Assembly (NCBI RefSeq): GCF_003984645.1
Contig: NZ_RWKI01000010.1
Coordinates: 1-64,000 of the forward strand
DNA from: Variovorax sp. MHTC-1
GTDB taxonomy: Bacteria > Pseudomonadota > Gammaproteobacteria > Burkholderiales > Burkholderiaceae_C
Direction: 5' to 3'
Length of the DNA stretch: 64,000 nt
The notes under the pieces are model-generated. The model saw only the letters and a list, made by a program, of their open reading frames with translations, was not told the origin of the DNA and searched no databases. The position numbers were made by a program, and so were the translations under genes. Below are positions 42,624-51,565 of the stretch, piece after piece. Positions within the stretch are counted from its first letter, which is position 1. Each line of letters begins with the position of its first letter.

Positions 42624-42650
42624 TTAGCACTCGATTTGAGCGAGTGCTAA
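42624..42650. promoter_or_regulatory. CIRCE element (HrcA operator) before rpoH
   Basis: TTAGCACTC (42624-42632) and GAGTGCTAA (42642-42650) are separated by nine bases and match the CIRCE consensus without a mismatch. The element lies 29 to 55 bases upstream of the rpoH start codon, in the promoter or leader. CIRCE is bound by the HrcA repressor, which is inactivated on heat shock. The upstream neighbour (DUF962 gene) reads in the same direction and ends 113 bases farther upstream. Confidence 0.95.
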
Positions 42651-42763
42651 GCCTAGGGTTCCCACCCATTCCCAATGGGGTTGATAGGTCCAGGCTATTT
42701 GAGCGCCGTCCTCGTTTGGGTGGGGCGGTGTGTGATCGTGATGACCGGCAAAGGTTTCCCCGT

Positions 42764-43225
42764 CTACCAGCGCAGGCCGAGCCGCAAGAAGAGCCGCGAC
42801 AACACGAACAAGGGGCCAACCCAGAGGTACTGGATGTCCTCGAAGAAAGACGGCTTCTTGCCTTCGATCTTGTGGCCGATGAACTGGAAGATCCACGCCA
42901 CGACGAAGATAACGGCCGAAACCGGCAAAACAAGATCCCCCATCGCATGCACCACGGCCAGTAGCAGCACGGTGCCGATCAGCATCGTGGCCAGGAAGGC
43001 CGGAGAACGCAGCGTCGCGTAGTAGACGAGACTGGCGGCGACGAAGGCGTAGGCCACCCAGGGATGCAGCGCGAACAGCAAGCCGACGATGCTGAACATG
43101 ATCGCCGGGATGGCGATCATGTGGATCGCCTCGTTCGTCGGGTTCTGGTGGCTTTCGCCGTAGTGGGCAAGCAGGCGGTCGACCTTGCGGTCGCTGCCGG
43201 CCAAGGGCGTGTCGGCAATGTGCAT
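42764..43225 (-). CDS. DUF962 (Mpo1-like) membrane protein
   Basis: This 153-residue protein starts with the conserved DUF962 region LLAHYGESHQNPTNEAIHMIAIPAIMFSIVG and has four hydrophobic segments, ending with FIGHKIEGKKPSFFEDIQYLWVGPLFVLS. The yeast homologue Mpo1 is an Fe2+-dependent dioxygenase in fatty acid alpha-oxidation, and the conserved histidines are kept here (HYGESHQNP, VVHAMGD, FIGHKIEG). A role in lipid metabolism is possible. Its upstream neighbour on the same strand is ftsY, 61 bases away. No functional link is apparent. Confidence 0.85.
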   Translation of the reverse strand: MHIADTPLAGSDRKVDRLLAHYGESHQNPTNEAIHMIAIPAIMFSIVGLLFALHPWVAYAFVAASLVYYATLRSPAFLATMLIGTVLLLAVVHAMGDLVLPVSAVIFVVAWIFQFIGHKIEGKKPSFFEDIQYLWVGPLFVLSRLFLRLGLRW

Positions 43226-43286
43226 GGCAGTCTCCTGGCGGGCTCTGCGGCCCCGAAAGATGATGCCAGAAGCAGGGACGCGGGCG

Positions 43287-44414
43287 CTAGCCCATCAAGG
43301 CCTGCGCAAACTCGCGCGCCTTGAAAGTTTCCAGGTCCTCCAGCTTTTCGCCGATGCCGATGAAGTAGACCGGAATCGGCCGCTCCCGGGCGATGGCGCA
43401 CAGCACGCCGCCCTTGGCCGTGCCGTCCAGCTTGGTGATGACCAGGCCCGTCAGGCCCAGCGTCTCGTCGAAAGCCTTGACCTGGGCCAGCGCGTTCTGC
43501 CCGGTGTTGCCGTCGATCACCAGCAGCACCTCGTGCGGCGCGCTCGCGTCGGCCCGGTTGACGACGCGCTTGATCTTCTTCAGCTCGTCCATCAGATGCA
43601 GCTGTGTCGGCAGCCGGCCGGCGGTATCGACGAGCACCACGTCCTTGCCGCGCGCTTTGCCGGCGTTGACCGCGTCGAAGCTCACGGCCGCCGGATCGCC
43701 GCCCTCCTGGCTCACGATTTCGACCGTGTTGCGGTCAGCCCAGACCAGCAATTGCTCGCGCGCCGCCGCCCTGAAGGTGTCGGCCGCGGCCAGCAGCACC
43801 GAGGCGCCTTCGTTGGCCAGGTGCTTGGTGAGCTTGCCGATCGAGGTGGTCTTTCCCGCCCCGTTGACGCCGGCCACCATGATCACGGTCGGCGTGAACT
43901 CGCCGATCACCAACGGCTTCTCCAGCGGCCTCAGCAGGTCCGCGATGGCGTCGGCCAGGAGCAGCTTCACCTGCGAGGCCTCGGTCGCCATGTTGCTCTT
44001 GACGCGGCGGCGCAGGTCTTCCAGCAAGTGCTCGGTGGCCTTGACGCCGGTGTCGGCCATCAGCAGTGCGGCTTCGAGCTCCTCGTAGAGCGCATCGTCG
44101 ATCTGCGCGTTGACGAAGGCTGCGGTGATGCTGTTGCCGGTCTTGCGCAGGCCGGTCTTGAGCTTGCCGAGCCAGCCGCTGCGTTGCTCGGCTTCGGCCG
44201 GCGGCGCTTCGCCTGGCGGCGGTGCAGGCACGGCCACAGGGGCAGGCAGCGGCTCGGCGGCCGGCGGCTTGGCGCCAAACCAACTCGAGGGTGAAAAGAC
44301 CGACTTGGCGGGCAGCGGCGGCTCGGCGGCCGGCGGCGCCGGCGGGGCCGGCGAAGCCGCAGGTGCCGGGGCAGGGCTCTCGGCCGGCGGCTTTTTCTTG
44401 AAGAAACTGAACAT
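43287..44414 (-). CDS. ftsY: Signal recognition particle receptor FtsY
   Basis: This 375-residue GTPase has an acidic to proline-alanine-rich N-terminal region (to about residue 80), then the N domain, then the G domain with GVNGAGKTTSIGKL (G1), AADTFRAAAREQL (G2), VDTAGRLPTQ (G3), TKLDGTAKGG (G4) and the closing GIGEKLEDLETF. It docks ribosome-SRP complexes at the membrane for cotranslational insertion. The divergent M16 peptidase gene starts only 29 bases away, an arrangement common in Proteobacteria. Confidence 0.97.
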   Translation of the reverse strand: MFSFFKKKPPAESPAPAPAASPAPPAPPAAEPPLPAKSVFSPSSWFGAKPPAAEPLPAPVAVPAPPPGEAPPAEAEQRSGWLGKLKTGLRKTGNSITAAFVNAQIDDALYEELEAALLMADTGVKATEHLLEDLRRRVKSNMATEASQVKLLLADAIADLLRPLEKPLVIGEFTPTVIMVAGVNGAGKTTSIGKLTKHLANEGASVLLAAADTFRAAAREQLLVWADRNTVEIVSQEGGDPAAVSFDAVNAGKARGKDVVLVDTAGRLPTQLHLMDELKKIKRVVNRADASAPHEVLLVIDGNTGQNALAQVKAFDETLGLTGLVITKLDGTAKGGVLCAIARERPIPVYFIGIGEKLEDLETFKAREFAQALMG

Positions 44415-44443
44415 TGGGGGGTTTTTACAATCCGACCCATTCT

Positions 44444-45883
44444 ATGAAACACCCCTCGCCACGCCGTGCTGCGTTTGGTGCGGTGCTGGCCTCGGTGCTG
44501 TTCGCGCTGCCGATCCTGCCTGCACTGGCGCAGCAAACCCCGCCGGCCGCCTCCGCTCCCGCCCAAGCCCGGCAGTTCACCCTCGCCAACGGCATGACCC
44601 TGATCGTCAAGCCCGACCGGCGTGCGCCGACCGCGGTGCAGATGCTCTGGGTGCGTGTCGGCTCGATCGACGAAGTCGACGGTACCTCGGGCGTCGCGCA
44701 CGTGCTCGAACATATGATGTTCAAGGGCACCAAGGAACTGAAGGCCGGCGACTTCTCGCGCCGCGTCGCCGCGCTCGGCGGGCGCGAGAACGCTTTCACC
44801 ACGCGCGACTACACCGGCTACTACCAGCAGATCCCGGCGGACAAGCTGGAGCAGGTGATGAAGCTGGAGTCCGACCGCTTCGCGAACAACCAGTGGCCCG
44901 ACGACGAATTCAAGCGCGAGATCGAGGTCGTCAAAGAAGAGCGCCGCCTGCGCACCGACGACCAGCCGCGCGCCCTGCTCGGCGAGCAGCAGAACGCCGC
45001 CGTCTTCATCGCCTCGCCCTACCACAGGCCCATCGTCGGCTGGATGAGCGATCTCGACGCCATGACGCCGGCCGACGCACGTGCCTTCTTCCAGCGCTGG
45101 TACGTGCCGGCGAACGCAGCCGTGGTGGTGGCGGGCGATGTCGACGTCGAGAAAGTGCGCGCCATGGCCGAGAAGTACTACGGCCGCATCCCGGCCCGCG
45201 CGGTGCCCGAGCGCAAGCCGCGCATCGAGCCGACCCAGCGCGGGATCCGCCGCATCGAGTTCAAGGCGCCGGCCGAGCAAGCCTATGTCACGCTCGCCTT
45301 TCGTGTGCCGCAGATACCGGCCACCGACCAGTTCGACGCCGCCAGCGATCCCTATGCGCTGGTGGTGCTGTCCGCCGTGCTCGACGGCTATCCCGGCGCC
45401 CGGCTCGACCGCGCGCTGACCCAGGGCCCGGACCGCGTGGCGGACTCGGCCGGCGCGTACGCGGGCTTCGTCGGCCGCGGCCCGCAACTTTTCGTGCTCG
45501 ACGGCGTGCCTGCCGCGGGCAAGAGCGCGGAAGCTGTCGAGGCCGCGCTGCGCGCGCAGGTGGCGCTGATCGCGCGCGAGGGCATCGGCGCGGCCGAGCT
45601 GGCGCGCGTCAAGACCCAATGGGTGGCGAGCGAAACCTACAAGCTCGATTCGGTGATGGCCCAGGCGCGCGAGCTCGGCAGCAACTGGATCCAGGGCCTG
45701 CCGATGGACGCCAGCGCACGCATCATCGCGCGGCTGCAGGCCATCACTGCCGAGGAGGTGCAGGCGGTGGCTGCCAAGTACTTCGGCGACGACCAGCTGA
45801 CCGCCGCCGCATTGCGGCCGTTGCCGAACGAGATGAACCGCCGCCCGCGCGGCTTTGCAGCGCCGGCCGGCGACCTGCGCTGA
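44444..45883 (+). CDS. M16 family zinc peptidase (active subunit)
   Basis: This 479-residue protein has a signal peptide (FGAVLASVLFALPILPALAQ) and the inverted zinc motif HVLEH (His86, Glu89, His90), with the downstream glutamate region EIEVVKEERR. M16 peptidases (pitrilysin/processing peptidase type) form clam-like chambers that degrade small peptides. This one is predicted to be periplasmic. A TACAAT -10-like box lies at 44426-44431, so the leader would be very short. It is followed after 13 bases by a related gene without the zinc motif, and the two probably form a heterodimer. Confidence 0.92.
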   Translation: MKHPSPRRAAFGAVLASVLFALPILPALAQQTPPAASAPAQARQFTLANGMTLIVKPDRRAPTAVQMLWVRVGSIDEVDGTSGVAHVLEHMMFKGTKELKAGDFSRRVAALGGRENAFTTRDYTGYYQQIPADKLEQVMKLESDRFANNQWPDDEFKREIEVVKEERRLRTDDQPRALLGEQQNAAVFIASPYHRPIVGWMSDLDAMTPADARAFFQRWYVPANAAVVVAGDVDVEKVRAMAEKYYGRIPARAVPERKPRIEPTQRGIRRIEFKAPAEQAYVTLAFRVPQIPATDQFDAASDPYALVVLSAVLDGYPGARLDRALTQGPDRVADSAGAYAGFVGRGPQLFVLDGVPAAGKSAEAVEAALRAQVALIAREGIGAAELARVKTQWVASETYKLDSVMAQARELGSNWIQGLPMDASARIIARLQAITAEEVQAVAAKYFGDDQLTAAALRPLPNEMNRRPRGFAAPAGDLR

Positions 45884-45896
45884 AAGGCCTCGCTTC

Positions 45897-47252
45897 ATGC
45901 TGACTCTCAAGAAACAGACCCTGGTGCGTGCCGTGCTGGCGGGCGCAGCGGTTCTCGTCGGCGCCATCGCCCATGCCGCCATTCCGATCGAGCACTGGAC
46001 GCTCCCGAACGGCGCGAAGATCTACCTCGTGGCCACCAACGCCTTGCCGATTGTCGACGTGCAGATCGATTTCGACGCCGGCAGCCGGCGCGATCCGCCG
46101 GCGCAGGCCGGCTTGGCCGGCGTCACGGCCGGCATGGTCGAGAAGGGTATTCGTGCCAGTGGCAGCGACCCGGCGATGGACGAGAACGCGCTGGGCGAAG
46201 CCTGGGCCGATCTGGGCGCGAACTTCGATGCCAGCGCGGGCTCCGACCGCATGAGCTTTTCGCTGCGCACGCTGTCCGAGCCGGCGCTGCTCGACAAGGC
46301 GGTGCAGCTGGCTTCGCGCGAAATCGGCGAACCGGCCTTTCCCGAAGACGTGTGGAAGCGCGAGCGCGAACAGCTCAACGCGTCGATCCGCGAAGCCAAC
46401 ACCAAGCCCGCGACCATCGCCGGCCGCGCCTTCTCGCAAGCGGTCTACGGCGCGCATCCCTATGGCCAGGACACGACCGAGGCCACGCTGGCGCGGATCG
46501 ACGTCGCCACCATGCGCCAGCGCTACGAGCAGTTCATCCTGCCCTGCCGCGCCAAGCTCAGCATCGTCGGCGCGGTCACGCGCGCGCAGGCGGACGCTAT
46601 CGCGACCACGCTGCTGTCGCGCCTGCCCGCGGCAACGCAGCCTGGCGACTGCGCCGCATTGCCGCCCGTGCCGCAGGTCGCGCCGCTCGCCGCGGCGAAG
46701 GACGAACGGCTGCCCTTCGATTCGGCACAGGCGCACGTGTGGATCGGCCAGCCCGGCTACGCGCGCAGCGATCCGGACCATTTCGCGCTCACGCTCGGCA
46801 ACTACGTGCTCGGCGGCGGCGGCTTCGTTTCGCGCCTGACTGAAGAAGTGCGCGAGAAGCGCGGCCTGGCCTACAGTGTGTACAGCGGATTCTCGCCAGG
46901 GCTGCATGCGGGCGCCTTTCGCATCGGCTTCCAGACCCGGCCCGACCAGGCCGCGGACGCGGTGAAGGTCGCGCGCGAGGTGGTCGCCAAGTTCGTCGCC
47001 GAGGGGCCGACCGCGGCCGAACTCAAGGCTGCCAAGGACAACCTGATCGGCGGCTTCCCGCTCTTGCTCGACAGCAACCGCAAGCTGCTCGGCAACGTGT
47101 CCAACATCGCGTGGAACGACCTGCCGCTCGACTATCTCGATACCTGGACTGCGCGTATGAACGCGGTCACCGCGGCCGACGTCAAGGCCGCATTCGCGCG
47201 CAAGCTGCAGCCCGAGCGGATGGTGACGGTGGTGGTGGGCGGCAAGCACTGA
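45897..47252 (+). CDS. M16 family protein lacking the zinc motif (partner subunit)
   Basis: This 451-residue protein has a signal peptide (RAVLAGAAVLVGAIAHA) and the M16 fold with the C-terminal signature FVSRLTEEVREKRGLAYSVYSGF. At the place of HxxEH it reads GLAGVTAGMVEKG, so all three zinc residues are absent and it should be catalytically inactive. In M16B pairs of this kind one subunit carries zinc and the other supplies the arginine-tyrosine substrate-binding motif, which is present here as KRGLAYSVY. It is cotranscribed with the active subunit upstream. Confidence 0.92.
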   Translation: MLTLKKQTLVRAVLAGAAVLVGAIAHAAIPIEHWTLPNGAKIYLVATNALPIVDVQIDFDAGSRRDPPAQAGLAGVTAGMVEKGIRASGSDPAMDENALGEAWADLGANFDASAGSDRMSFSLRTLSEPALLDKAVQLASREIGEPAFPEDVWKREREQLNASIREANTKPATIAGRAFSQAVYGAHPYGQDTTEATLARIDVATMRQRYEQFILPCRAKLSIVGAVTRAQADAIATTLLSRLPAATQPGDCAALPPVPQVAPLAAAKDERLPFDSAQAHVWIGQPGYARSDPDHFALTLGNYVLGGGGFVSRLTEEVREKRGLAYSVYSGFSPGLHAGAFRIGFQTRPDQAADAVKVAREVVAKFVAEGPTAAELKAAKDNLIGGFPLLLDSNRKLLGNVSNIAWNDLPLDYLDTWTARMNAVTAADVKAAFARKLQPERMVTVVVGGKH

Positions 47253-47292
47253 AGGCGTGGAGCGCATGCGCGGCAGCCGTTAAGCTCTGCGC

Positions 47293-47934
47293 GTGAAAGC
47301 GACACCCCGAACCACTCCCGCAGCCTCGCCCAAGCTCGCGAAGGCGCCTCATGTCATCCGCATCATCGGCGGCCAATGGCGGCGCACGCGCCTTGCCGTG
47401 GCCGACAAGCCCGGCCTGCGTCCCACGCCCGATCGCGTGCGCGAAACGCTGTTCAACTGGCTTGCGAGCCTGGCGGGCGCCGGCGGCGGCGAGCTGCCGG
47501 GCTGGCATTGCATCGACGCCTTCGCCGGCACCGGCGCGCTGGGTCTCGAAGCCGCATCGCGCGGCGCCGCTTCGGTGCTGCTGTGCGAGCAGGACGCGGC
47601 GCTGGTGGCGCAACTGCAGGCCCTGAAGGGCAAGCTGGCAGCCGAAGCGGTGCGCATCGAGCGCGGCAACGGCGTCACGCTGCTCGAACGTACGCCGGCC
47701 GGCAGCATGCACGCGGTCTTCCTCGATCCGCCCTTCGAGAACGCCGCGCTCTACGAGCCCGCGCTGCGCGCCGCGGCACGCGCGCTGCGGCCGGATGGCG
47801 TGGTCTACCTCGAAGCCGCTCGCCGCTGGAGCGACGAGGAGCTGGCCGCGCTGGGGCTCGCGGCCTATCGCTATCTCAAGGCCGGCGCGGTGCATGCGCA
47901 TCTCTTGATACTTGCGACTGACAGCACTGCATAA
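47293..47934 (+). CDS. rsmD: 16S rRNA (guanine(966)-N2)-methyltransferase
   Basis: This 213-residue Rossmann-fold methyltransferase shows the RsmD pattern: VIRIIGGQWRRTRLAV at the start, RPTPDRVRETLFNWL, the SAM motif DAFAGTGALGLEAASRGA, and the catalytic LDPPFEN (DPPF type for exocyclic amine methylation). It methylates G966 of 16S rRNA in the small subunit head. The start is a GTG at 47293 before a short alanine/proline-rich leader. Like in many bacteria it precedes coaD, here by 44 bases. Confidence 0.94.
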   Translation: MKATPRTTPAASPKLAKAPHVIRIIGGQWRRTRLAVADKPGLRPTPDRVRETLFNWLASLAGAGGGELPGWHCIDAFAGTGALGLEAASRGAASVLLCEQDAALVAQLQALKGKLAAEAVRIERGNGVTLLERTPAGSMHAVFLDPPFENAALYEPALRAAARALRPDGVVYLEAARRWSDEELAALGLAAYRYLKAGAVHAHLLILATDSTA

Positions 47935-47978
47935 TCCGCCGGATCAGGCCGCATCAACTGCACGAGGAGGAAGCCACC

Positions 47979-48482
47979 ATGTCCAGCAACGTGATCGCGG
48001 TATATCCCGGCACCTTCGACCCCATGACGCTCGGTCATGAAGACGTGGTGCGCCGAGCGACCCAGCTATTTGCCAAGGTGATCGTCGCGGTGGCGGCCGG
48101 CCATCACAAGAAGGCCTTGTTCACGCTGGAGGAACGCATGGACATGGCGCGCACGGCGGTTCAGCCGTACAGCGACCAAGTCACCGTCGAAAGCTTCTCG
48201 GGACTTCTGCGCGATTTCGTCGTCGCGCGCGGCGGCAAGGCCATGGTCCGCGGCCTGCGCGCGGTGACCGACTTCGACTACGAGTTCCAGCTCGCCGGCA
48301 TGAACCGCTCCCTGATGCCGGATGTGGAAACGGTGTTCCTGACGCCGAGCGACAAATACCAGTTCATCTCGAGCACCTTCGTGCGCGAGATCGCGATGCT
48401 CGGCGGCGAGGTCGACAAGTTCGTTTCGCCCAACGTCCAGGACAGCCTGATGGCCAAGGTGCGGAGTCTCGGCCGCGAATGA
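47979..48482 (+). CDS. coaD: Phosphopantetheine adenylyltransferase
   Basis: This 167-residue protein matches CoaD in length and motifs: VYPGTFDPMTLGHEDVVRRA with the nucleotidyltransferase T/HxGH motif, KALFTLEERMDMAR, GKAMVRGLRAVTDFDYEFQLAGMNR and FISSTFVREIAMLGG. It transfers AMP from ATP to 4'-phosphopantetheine in coenzyme A synthesis. A GAGGAGGAA ribosome binding site precedes the ATG. Its stop codon overlaps the start of pxpB, which places a coenzyme gene directly in front of the pyroglutamate genes. Confidence 0.96.
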   Translation: MSSNVIAVYPGTFDPMTLGHEDVVRRATQLFAKVIVAVAAGHHKKALFTLEERMDMARTAVQPYSDQVTVESFSGLLRDFVVARGGKAMVRGLRAVTDFDYEFQLAGMNRSLMPDVETVFLTPSDKYQFISSTFVREIAMLGGEVDKFVSPNVQDSLMAKVRSLGRE

Positions 48483-49132
48483 TGCTGCCCCGTCTCCACG
48501 CGCTGGGTGATGCCGCACTGCTGTGCGAACTCCCCGCACCGGCGACGCTGGCACAGCAGCAACAGATCTGGGCACTGGCGATCGAAGCGCTGCAGTGGCG
48601 CGGCGTCCATGAAGTCCTGCCCGGCATGAACAACCTGAGCCTGCTGTTCGATCCGGAGCAGATCGATGCCGCCGAACTCGAGATGCAGGTGCTTTCCGCG
48701 TGGCCGCAACTGGCTGCGACCTCGATCCAGGGGCGCGAGATCGAGATTCCGGTCGCCTATGGCGGCGAGGCCGGCCCCGACCTCGCCGACGTGGCTGCGC
48801 ACACCGGTTTGACGCCGGCCGAGGTCGTGCGGCGCCACAGTGCCGGCGAGTACGTGGTCTACCTCCTCGGCTTCCTGCCCGGCTTTGCGTTCCTGGGCGG
48901 GCTTGCGCCCGAACTGGCGACGCCGCGGCGCGCCGAACCGCGTGTGGCGGTGCCGGCCCGTTCGGTCGGCATCGGCGGCGAGCAGACGGGCATCTATCCG
49001 CTGGTCTCGCCCGGCGGCTGGCAACTGATCGGCCGAACCTCGCTCGAGCTCTTCGATCCGCGTGCGGACGAGCCGACCCTGCTGCGCCCCGGCGACCGCG
49101 TGCGCTTCTTCGTGGAAAGCGTCGAGGTTTGA
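48479..49132 (+). CDS. pxpB: 5-oxoprolinase subunit B
   Basis: This 217-residue protein of the KipI/PxpB family carries LPGMNNLSLLFDPEQID, VAYGGEAGPDLADVAAHTGLTPAEVVRRHSAGEYVVYLLGFLPGFAFLGGL and PRVAVPARSVGIGGEQTGIYPLVSPGGWQLIGRT. With PxpA and PxpC it forms the ATP-dependent prokaryotic 5-oxoprolinase that opens pyroglutamate to glutamate. The start ATG overlaps the coaD stop by four bases, and the stop overlaps the pxpC start by one base, so three genes are in tight translational series. Confidence 0.94.
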   Translation: MMLPRLHALGDAALLCELPAPATLAQQQQIWALAIEALQWRGVHEVLPGMNNLSLLFDPEQIDAAELEMQVLSAWPQLAATSIQGREIEIPVAYGGEAGPDLADVAAHTGLTPAEVVRRHSAGEYVVYLLGFLPGFAFLGGLAPELATPRRAEPRVAVPARSVGIGGEQTGIYPLVSPGGWQLIGRTSLELFDPRADEPTLLRPGDRVRFFVESVEV

Positions 49133-50151
49133 TGTCGGCGAGCGGCGGCATCGCGATCCTGCGCCCCGGCATGCTGGCCTCGGTGCAGGACCTGGGCCGC
49201 TATGGCCATCGCCAGCAGGGCATCTGCCCGGGCGGCGCGCTCGATGCGCTGGCCCTCACGCTGGCCAACCGGCTGGTCGGCAACGACGACGGCGCGGCCG
49301 GCCTGGAGCTCACGATGGGGGGCTGCGAGATCCGCTTCGAGTCGCCCACTCGCATCGCCCTGGCCGGCGACGACTTCGGCGCCCGGCTCGACGGCGCGCC
49401 GCTTTGGCCCTGCTGGAGCATCCCGGTGGCGGCCGGCCAGGTGCTCAAGCTCGGAAGTGCCAACCAGTGGAGTTCCAAGAAAGGGCTGCGCAGCTGGCTG
49501 GCGATTGCAGGCGGCATCGACGTGCCGCTGGTCATCGGCTCGCGCAGTACCGATCTGAAGGCCGGCTTCGGCGGTCATCTGGGCCGCGCGCTGAAGAAGG
49601 GCGACCAGCTGCCCCTGGGTCTGCCGGCGCTGGATGCGGCGCAGTTGGCGCGGCGCGCCTTCGGCTTGCGCGCGCCCGAGTGGGAGCACGAGGACGACGG
49701 CGCGCTGCTGTTGCGCGTCATGCCCGGCCCCGAATTCGAGCAGTTCACCATGGCCTCGCGCGAGCTGTTGTGGGGCGAGCCCTGGCGCACCACGTCGCAG
49801 AGCAACCGCATGGGCAATCGGCTCGAGGGACCGGAGCTCAAGCGCAAGCGCAGCGCCGACATGCTGTCCTCGGCGGTGATTCCCGGCACGATCCAGGTGC
49901 CGCCCTCGGGGCAGCCGATCATCCTCATGGGCGATGCGCAGACCACCGGCGGCTACCCGCGCATCGGCGTCGTCATCCGGGCCGACCTCTGGAAGCTCGC
50001 ACGGGCGCCGCTCAACGGCCGGCTGCGGCTCGCGCAGGTCGATGCGGCCGCGGCGCTGGAAGCCTGGGCCGAGCAGCAGCGCTACCTGGCGCAGGTGGCG
50101 CAAGCCCTGGCGTCTGCAGGCTGGCGCACGACAGCGCAAAATTCCCTCTAA
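49132..50151 (+). CDS. pxpC: 5-oxoprolinase subunit C
   Basis: This 339-residue protein of the KipA/PxpC (biotin-dependent carboxyltransferase-like) family has [42 protein letters not shown] at the start, [23 protein letters not shown], and [16 protein letters not shown] followed by [33 protein letters not shown]. It works with PxpB to activate 5-oxoproline. It begins in the TGATG overlap with pxpB and is followed by pxpA after ten bases. The gene order B-C-A is the common one. Confidence 0.94.
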   Translation: MSASGGIAILRPGMLASVQDLGRYGHRQQGICPGGALDALALTLANRLVGNDDGAAGLELTMGGCEIRFESPTRIALAGDDFGARLDGAPLWPCWSIPVAAGQVLKLGSANQWSSKKGLRSWLAIAGGIDVPLVIGSRSTDLKAGFGGHLGRALKKGDQLPLGLPALDAAQLARRAFGLRAPEWEHEDDGALLLRVMPGPEFEQFTMASRELLWGEPWRTTSQSNRMGNRLEGPELKRKRSADMLSSAVIPGTIQVPPSGQPIILMGDAQTTGGYPRIGVVIRADLWKLARAPLNGRLRLAQVDAAAALEAWAEQQRYLAQVAQALASAGWRTTAQNSL

Positions 50152-50161
50152 GGAGAAAGCC

Positions 50162-50902
50162 ATGCAGATTGACCTCAACGCCGACCTCGGCGAAGGCTGC
50201 GACAACGACGAAGCGCTGCTTCGCCTCGTGAGCTCGGCCAACATCGCTTGCGGCTGGCATGCGGGCGATGCCAAGACCATGCGCCAGTGCGTGCGCTGGG
50301 CCATCGCCAACGGCGTGGCGATCGGCGCGCACCCGAGCTTCCCCGACCGCGAGAATTTCGGCCGCAGCGAAATGAATCTGCCGCCCGAAGAAATCGTTGC
50401 CGGCGTGCTCTATCAGGTCGGCGCGCTGGCGGCGATCGTCAAGGCCGAAGGCGGCACGCTGGCGCACGTCAAGCCGCATGGCGCGCTCTACAACCAGGCG
50501 GTGAAGGAGCCGGTGCTGGCCGAGGCGATCTGCGAGGCGGTGCGGCGCTTCGATCCCGGCCTGCGCTTCTTCGGACTCGCGGGCAGCGGCATGATCAGCG
50601 CCGCCGAACGCGCCGGCCTCAAGCCGGTGGAGGAGGTGTTCGCCGATCGCGGCTACATGCCCGATGGCAGCCTGGTGCCGCGCAGCCGCCCCGGCGCCTT
50701 GATCGAGGACGAAGAGCAGTCGCTGGCGCAGACGCTCTCCCTGGTGCGCGACCACAAGGTGACCGCCATCGACGGCACGGTGGTCGGCGTCAATGCGCAG
50801 ACGGTGTGCCTGCACGGCGACGGCGCACATGCGCTGGAATTCGCGAAGCGCATCCGCGAGCGCCTCGCGGCCGAGGGCATTGCGGTCGCCGCCACGGCCT
50901 GA
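50162..50902 (+). CDS. pxpA: 5-oxoprolinase subunit A
   Basis: This 246-residue LamB/YcsF family protein has the whole set of family motifs: [65 protein letters not shown] and [17 protein letters not shown]. It is the third subunit of 5-oxoprolinase, which hydrolyses pyroglutamate with ATP. AAGGAGAAAG precedes the ATG and gives a strong ribosome binding site. The pcp gene follows after 15 bases, so the same transcript supplies the enzyme that releases pyroglutamate from peptides. Confidence 0.95.
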   Translation: MQIDLNADLGEGCDNDEALLRLVSSANIACGWHAGDAKTMRQCVRWAIANGVAIGAHPSFPDRENFGRSEMNLPPEEIVAGVLYQVGALAAIVKAEGGTLAHVKPHGALYNQAVKEPVLAEAICEAVRRFDPGLRFFGLAGSGMISAAERAGLKPVEEVFADRGYMPDGSLVPRSRPGALIEDEEQSLAQTLSLVRDHKVTAIDGTVVGVNAQTVCLHGDGAHALEFAKRIRERLAAEGIAVAATA

Positions 50903-50917
50903 GCATCGTCACGCGCC

Positions 50918-51565
50918 GTGAACGTACTGCTGACCGGCTTCGAGCCCTTCGACAAGGAAGCGCTCAATCCTTCGTGGGAAGCGGTGCGCGCGCTCGACGG
51001 CTGGCGCTGCGAAGGCGCCGCGGTGCATGCGCGCCGCATCTCCTGCGTGTTCGGCGCAGCGCTCGCCGAGCTCGATGCCGCCATCGACGAACTGCAGCCG
51101 CAGCTGGTGTTCGGCATCGGCCAGGCCGGCGGCCGCAGCGAGATCACGCCGGAGCGCATCGCGATCAACGTCGACGACGGGCGCATCTGCGACAACGCAG
51201 GCTGCCAGCCGATCGACGTTCCGGTGGTGGCGGGCGCGCCGGCCGCTTATTTCTCGAGCCTGCCGATCAAGGCGATCGTGCGCGACCTGCGCGCCACAGG
51301 CATCCCGGCCGCGGTCTCGAACACGGCGGGCACCTTCGTCTGCAACCACCTTTTCTTCGGCCTCATGCACCGTATCGCGACACGGCCGGTGCCGGGCATG
51401 CGCGGCGGCTTCATCCACATTCCCTATCTGCCCGAACAGGCGGCGCGTTTTCCGGCCGCACCGAGCATGGCGCTCGATACCATCGTCGCGGCGCTGCGCA
51501 TCGCGATCGCCACCGCGCTCGCAGTGCGCGAGGACGTGCGCGAAAGCGGCGGGCAGTTGAGCTAG
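50918..51565 (+). CDS. pcp: Pyrrolidone-carboxylate peptidase
   Basis: This 215-residue cysteine peptidase of family C15 has the catalytic triad regions visible: Glu in ITPERIAIN, Cys in [13 protein letters not shown] and His in [12 protein letters not shown]. It removes N-terminal pyroglutamyl residues from peptides, and the released pyroglutamate is the substrate of PxpABC upstream. The start is a GTG at 50918. Its TAG stop (51563-51565) overlaps the TAG stop of the convergent hydrolase gene on the other strand. Confidence 0.95.
   Translation: MNVLLTGFEPFDKEALNPSWEAVRALDGWRCEGAAVHARRISCVFGAALAELDAAIDELQPQLVFGIGQAGGRSEITPERIAINVDDGRICDNAGCQPIDVPVVAGAPAAYFSSLPIKAIVRDLRATGIPAAVSNTAGTFVCNHLFFGLMHRIATRPVPGMRGGFIHIPYLPEQAARFPAAPSMALDTIVAALRIAIATALAVREDVRESGGQLS

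Noticed and set aside
47905..47935. TTGATA and CATAAT as a promoter for coaD
   Set aside because: The spacer would be 19 bases and a closer TTGCGA has only 12. Neither gives a convincing sigma-70 promoter.
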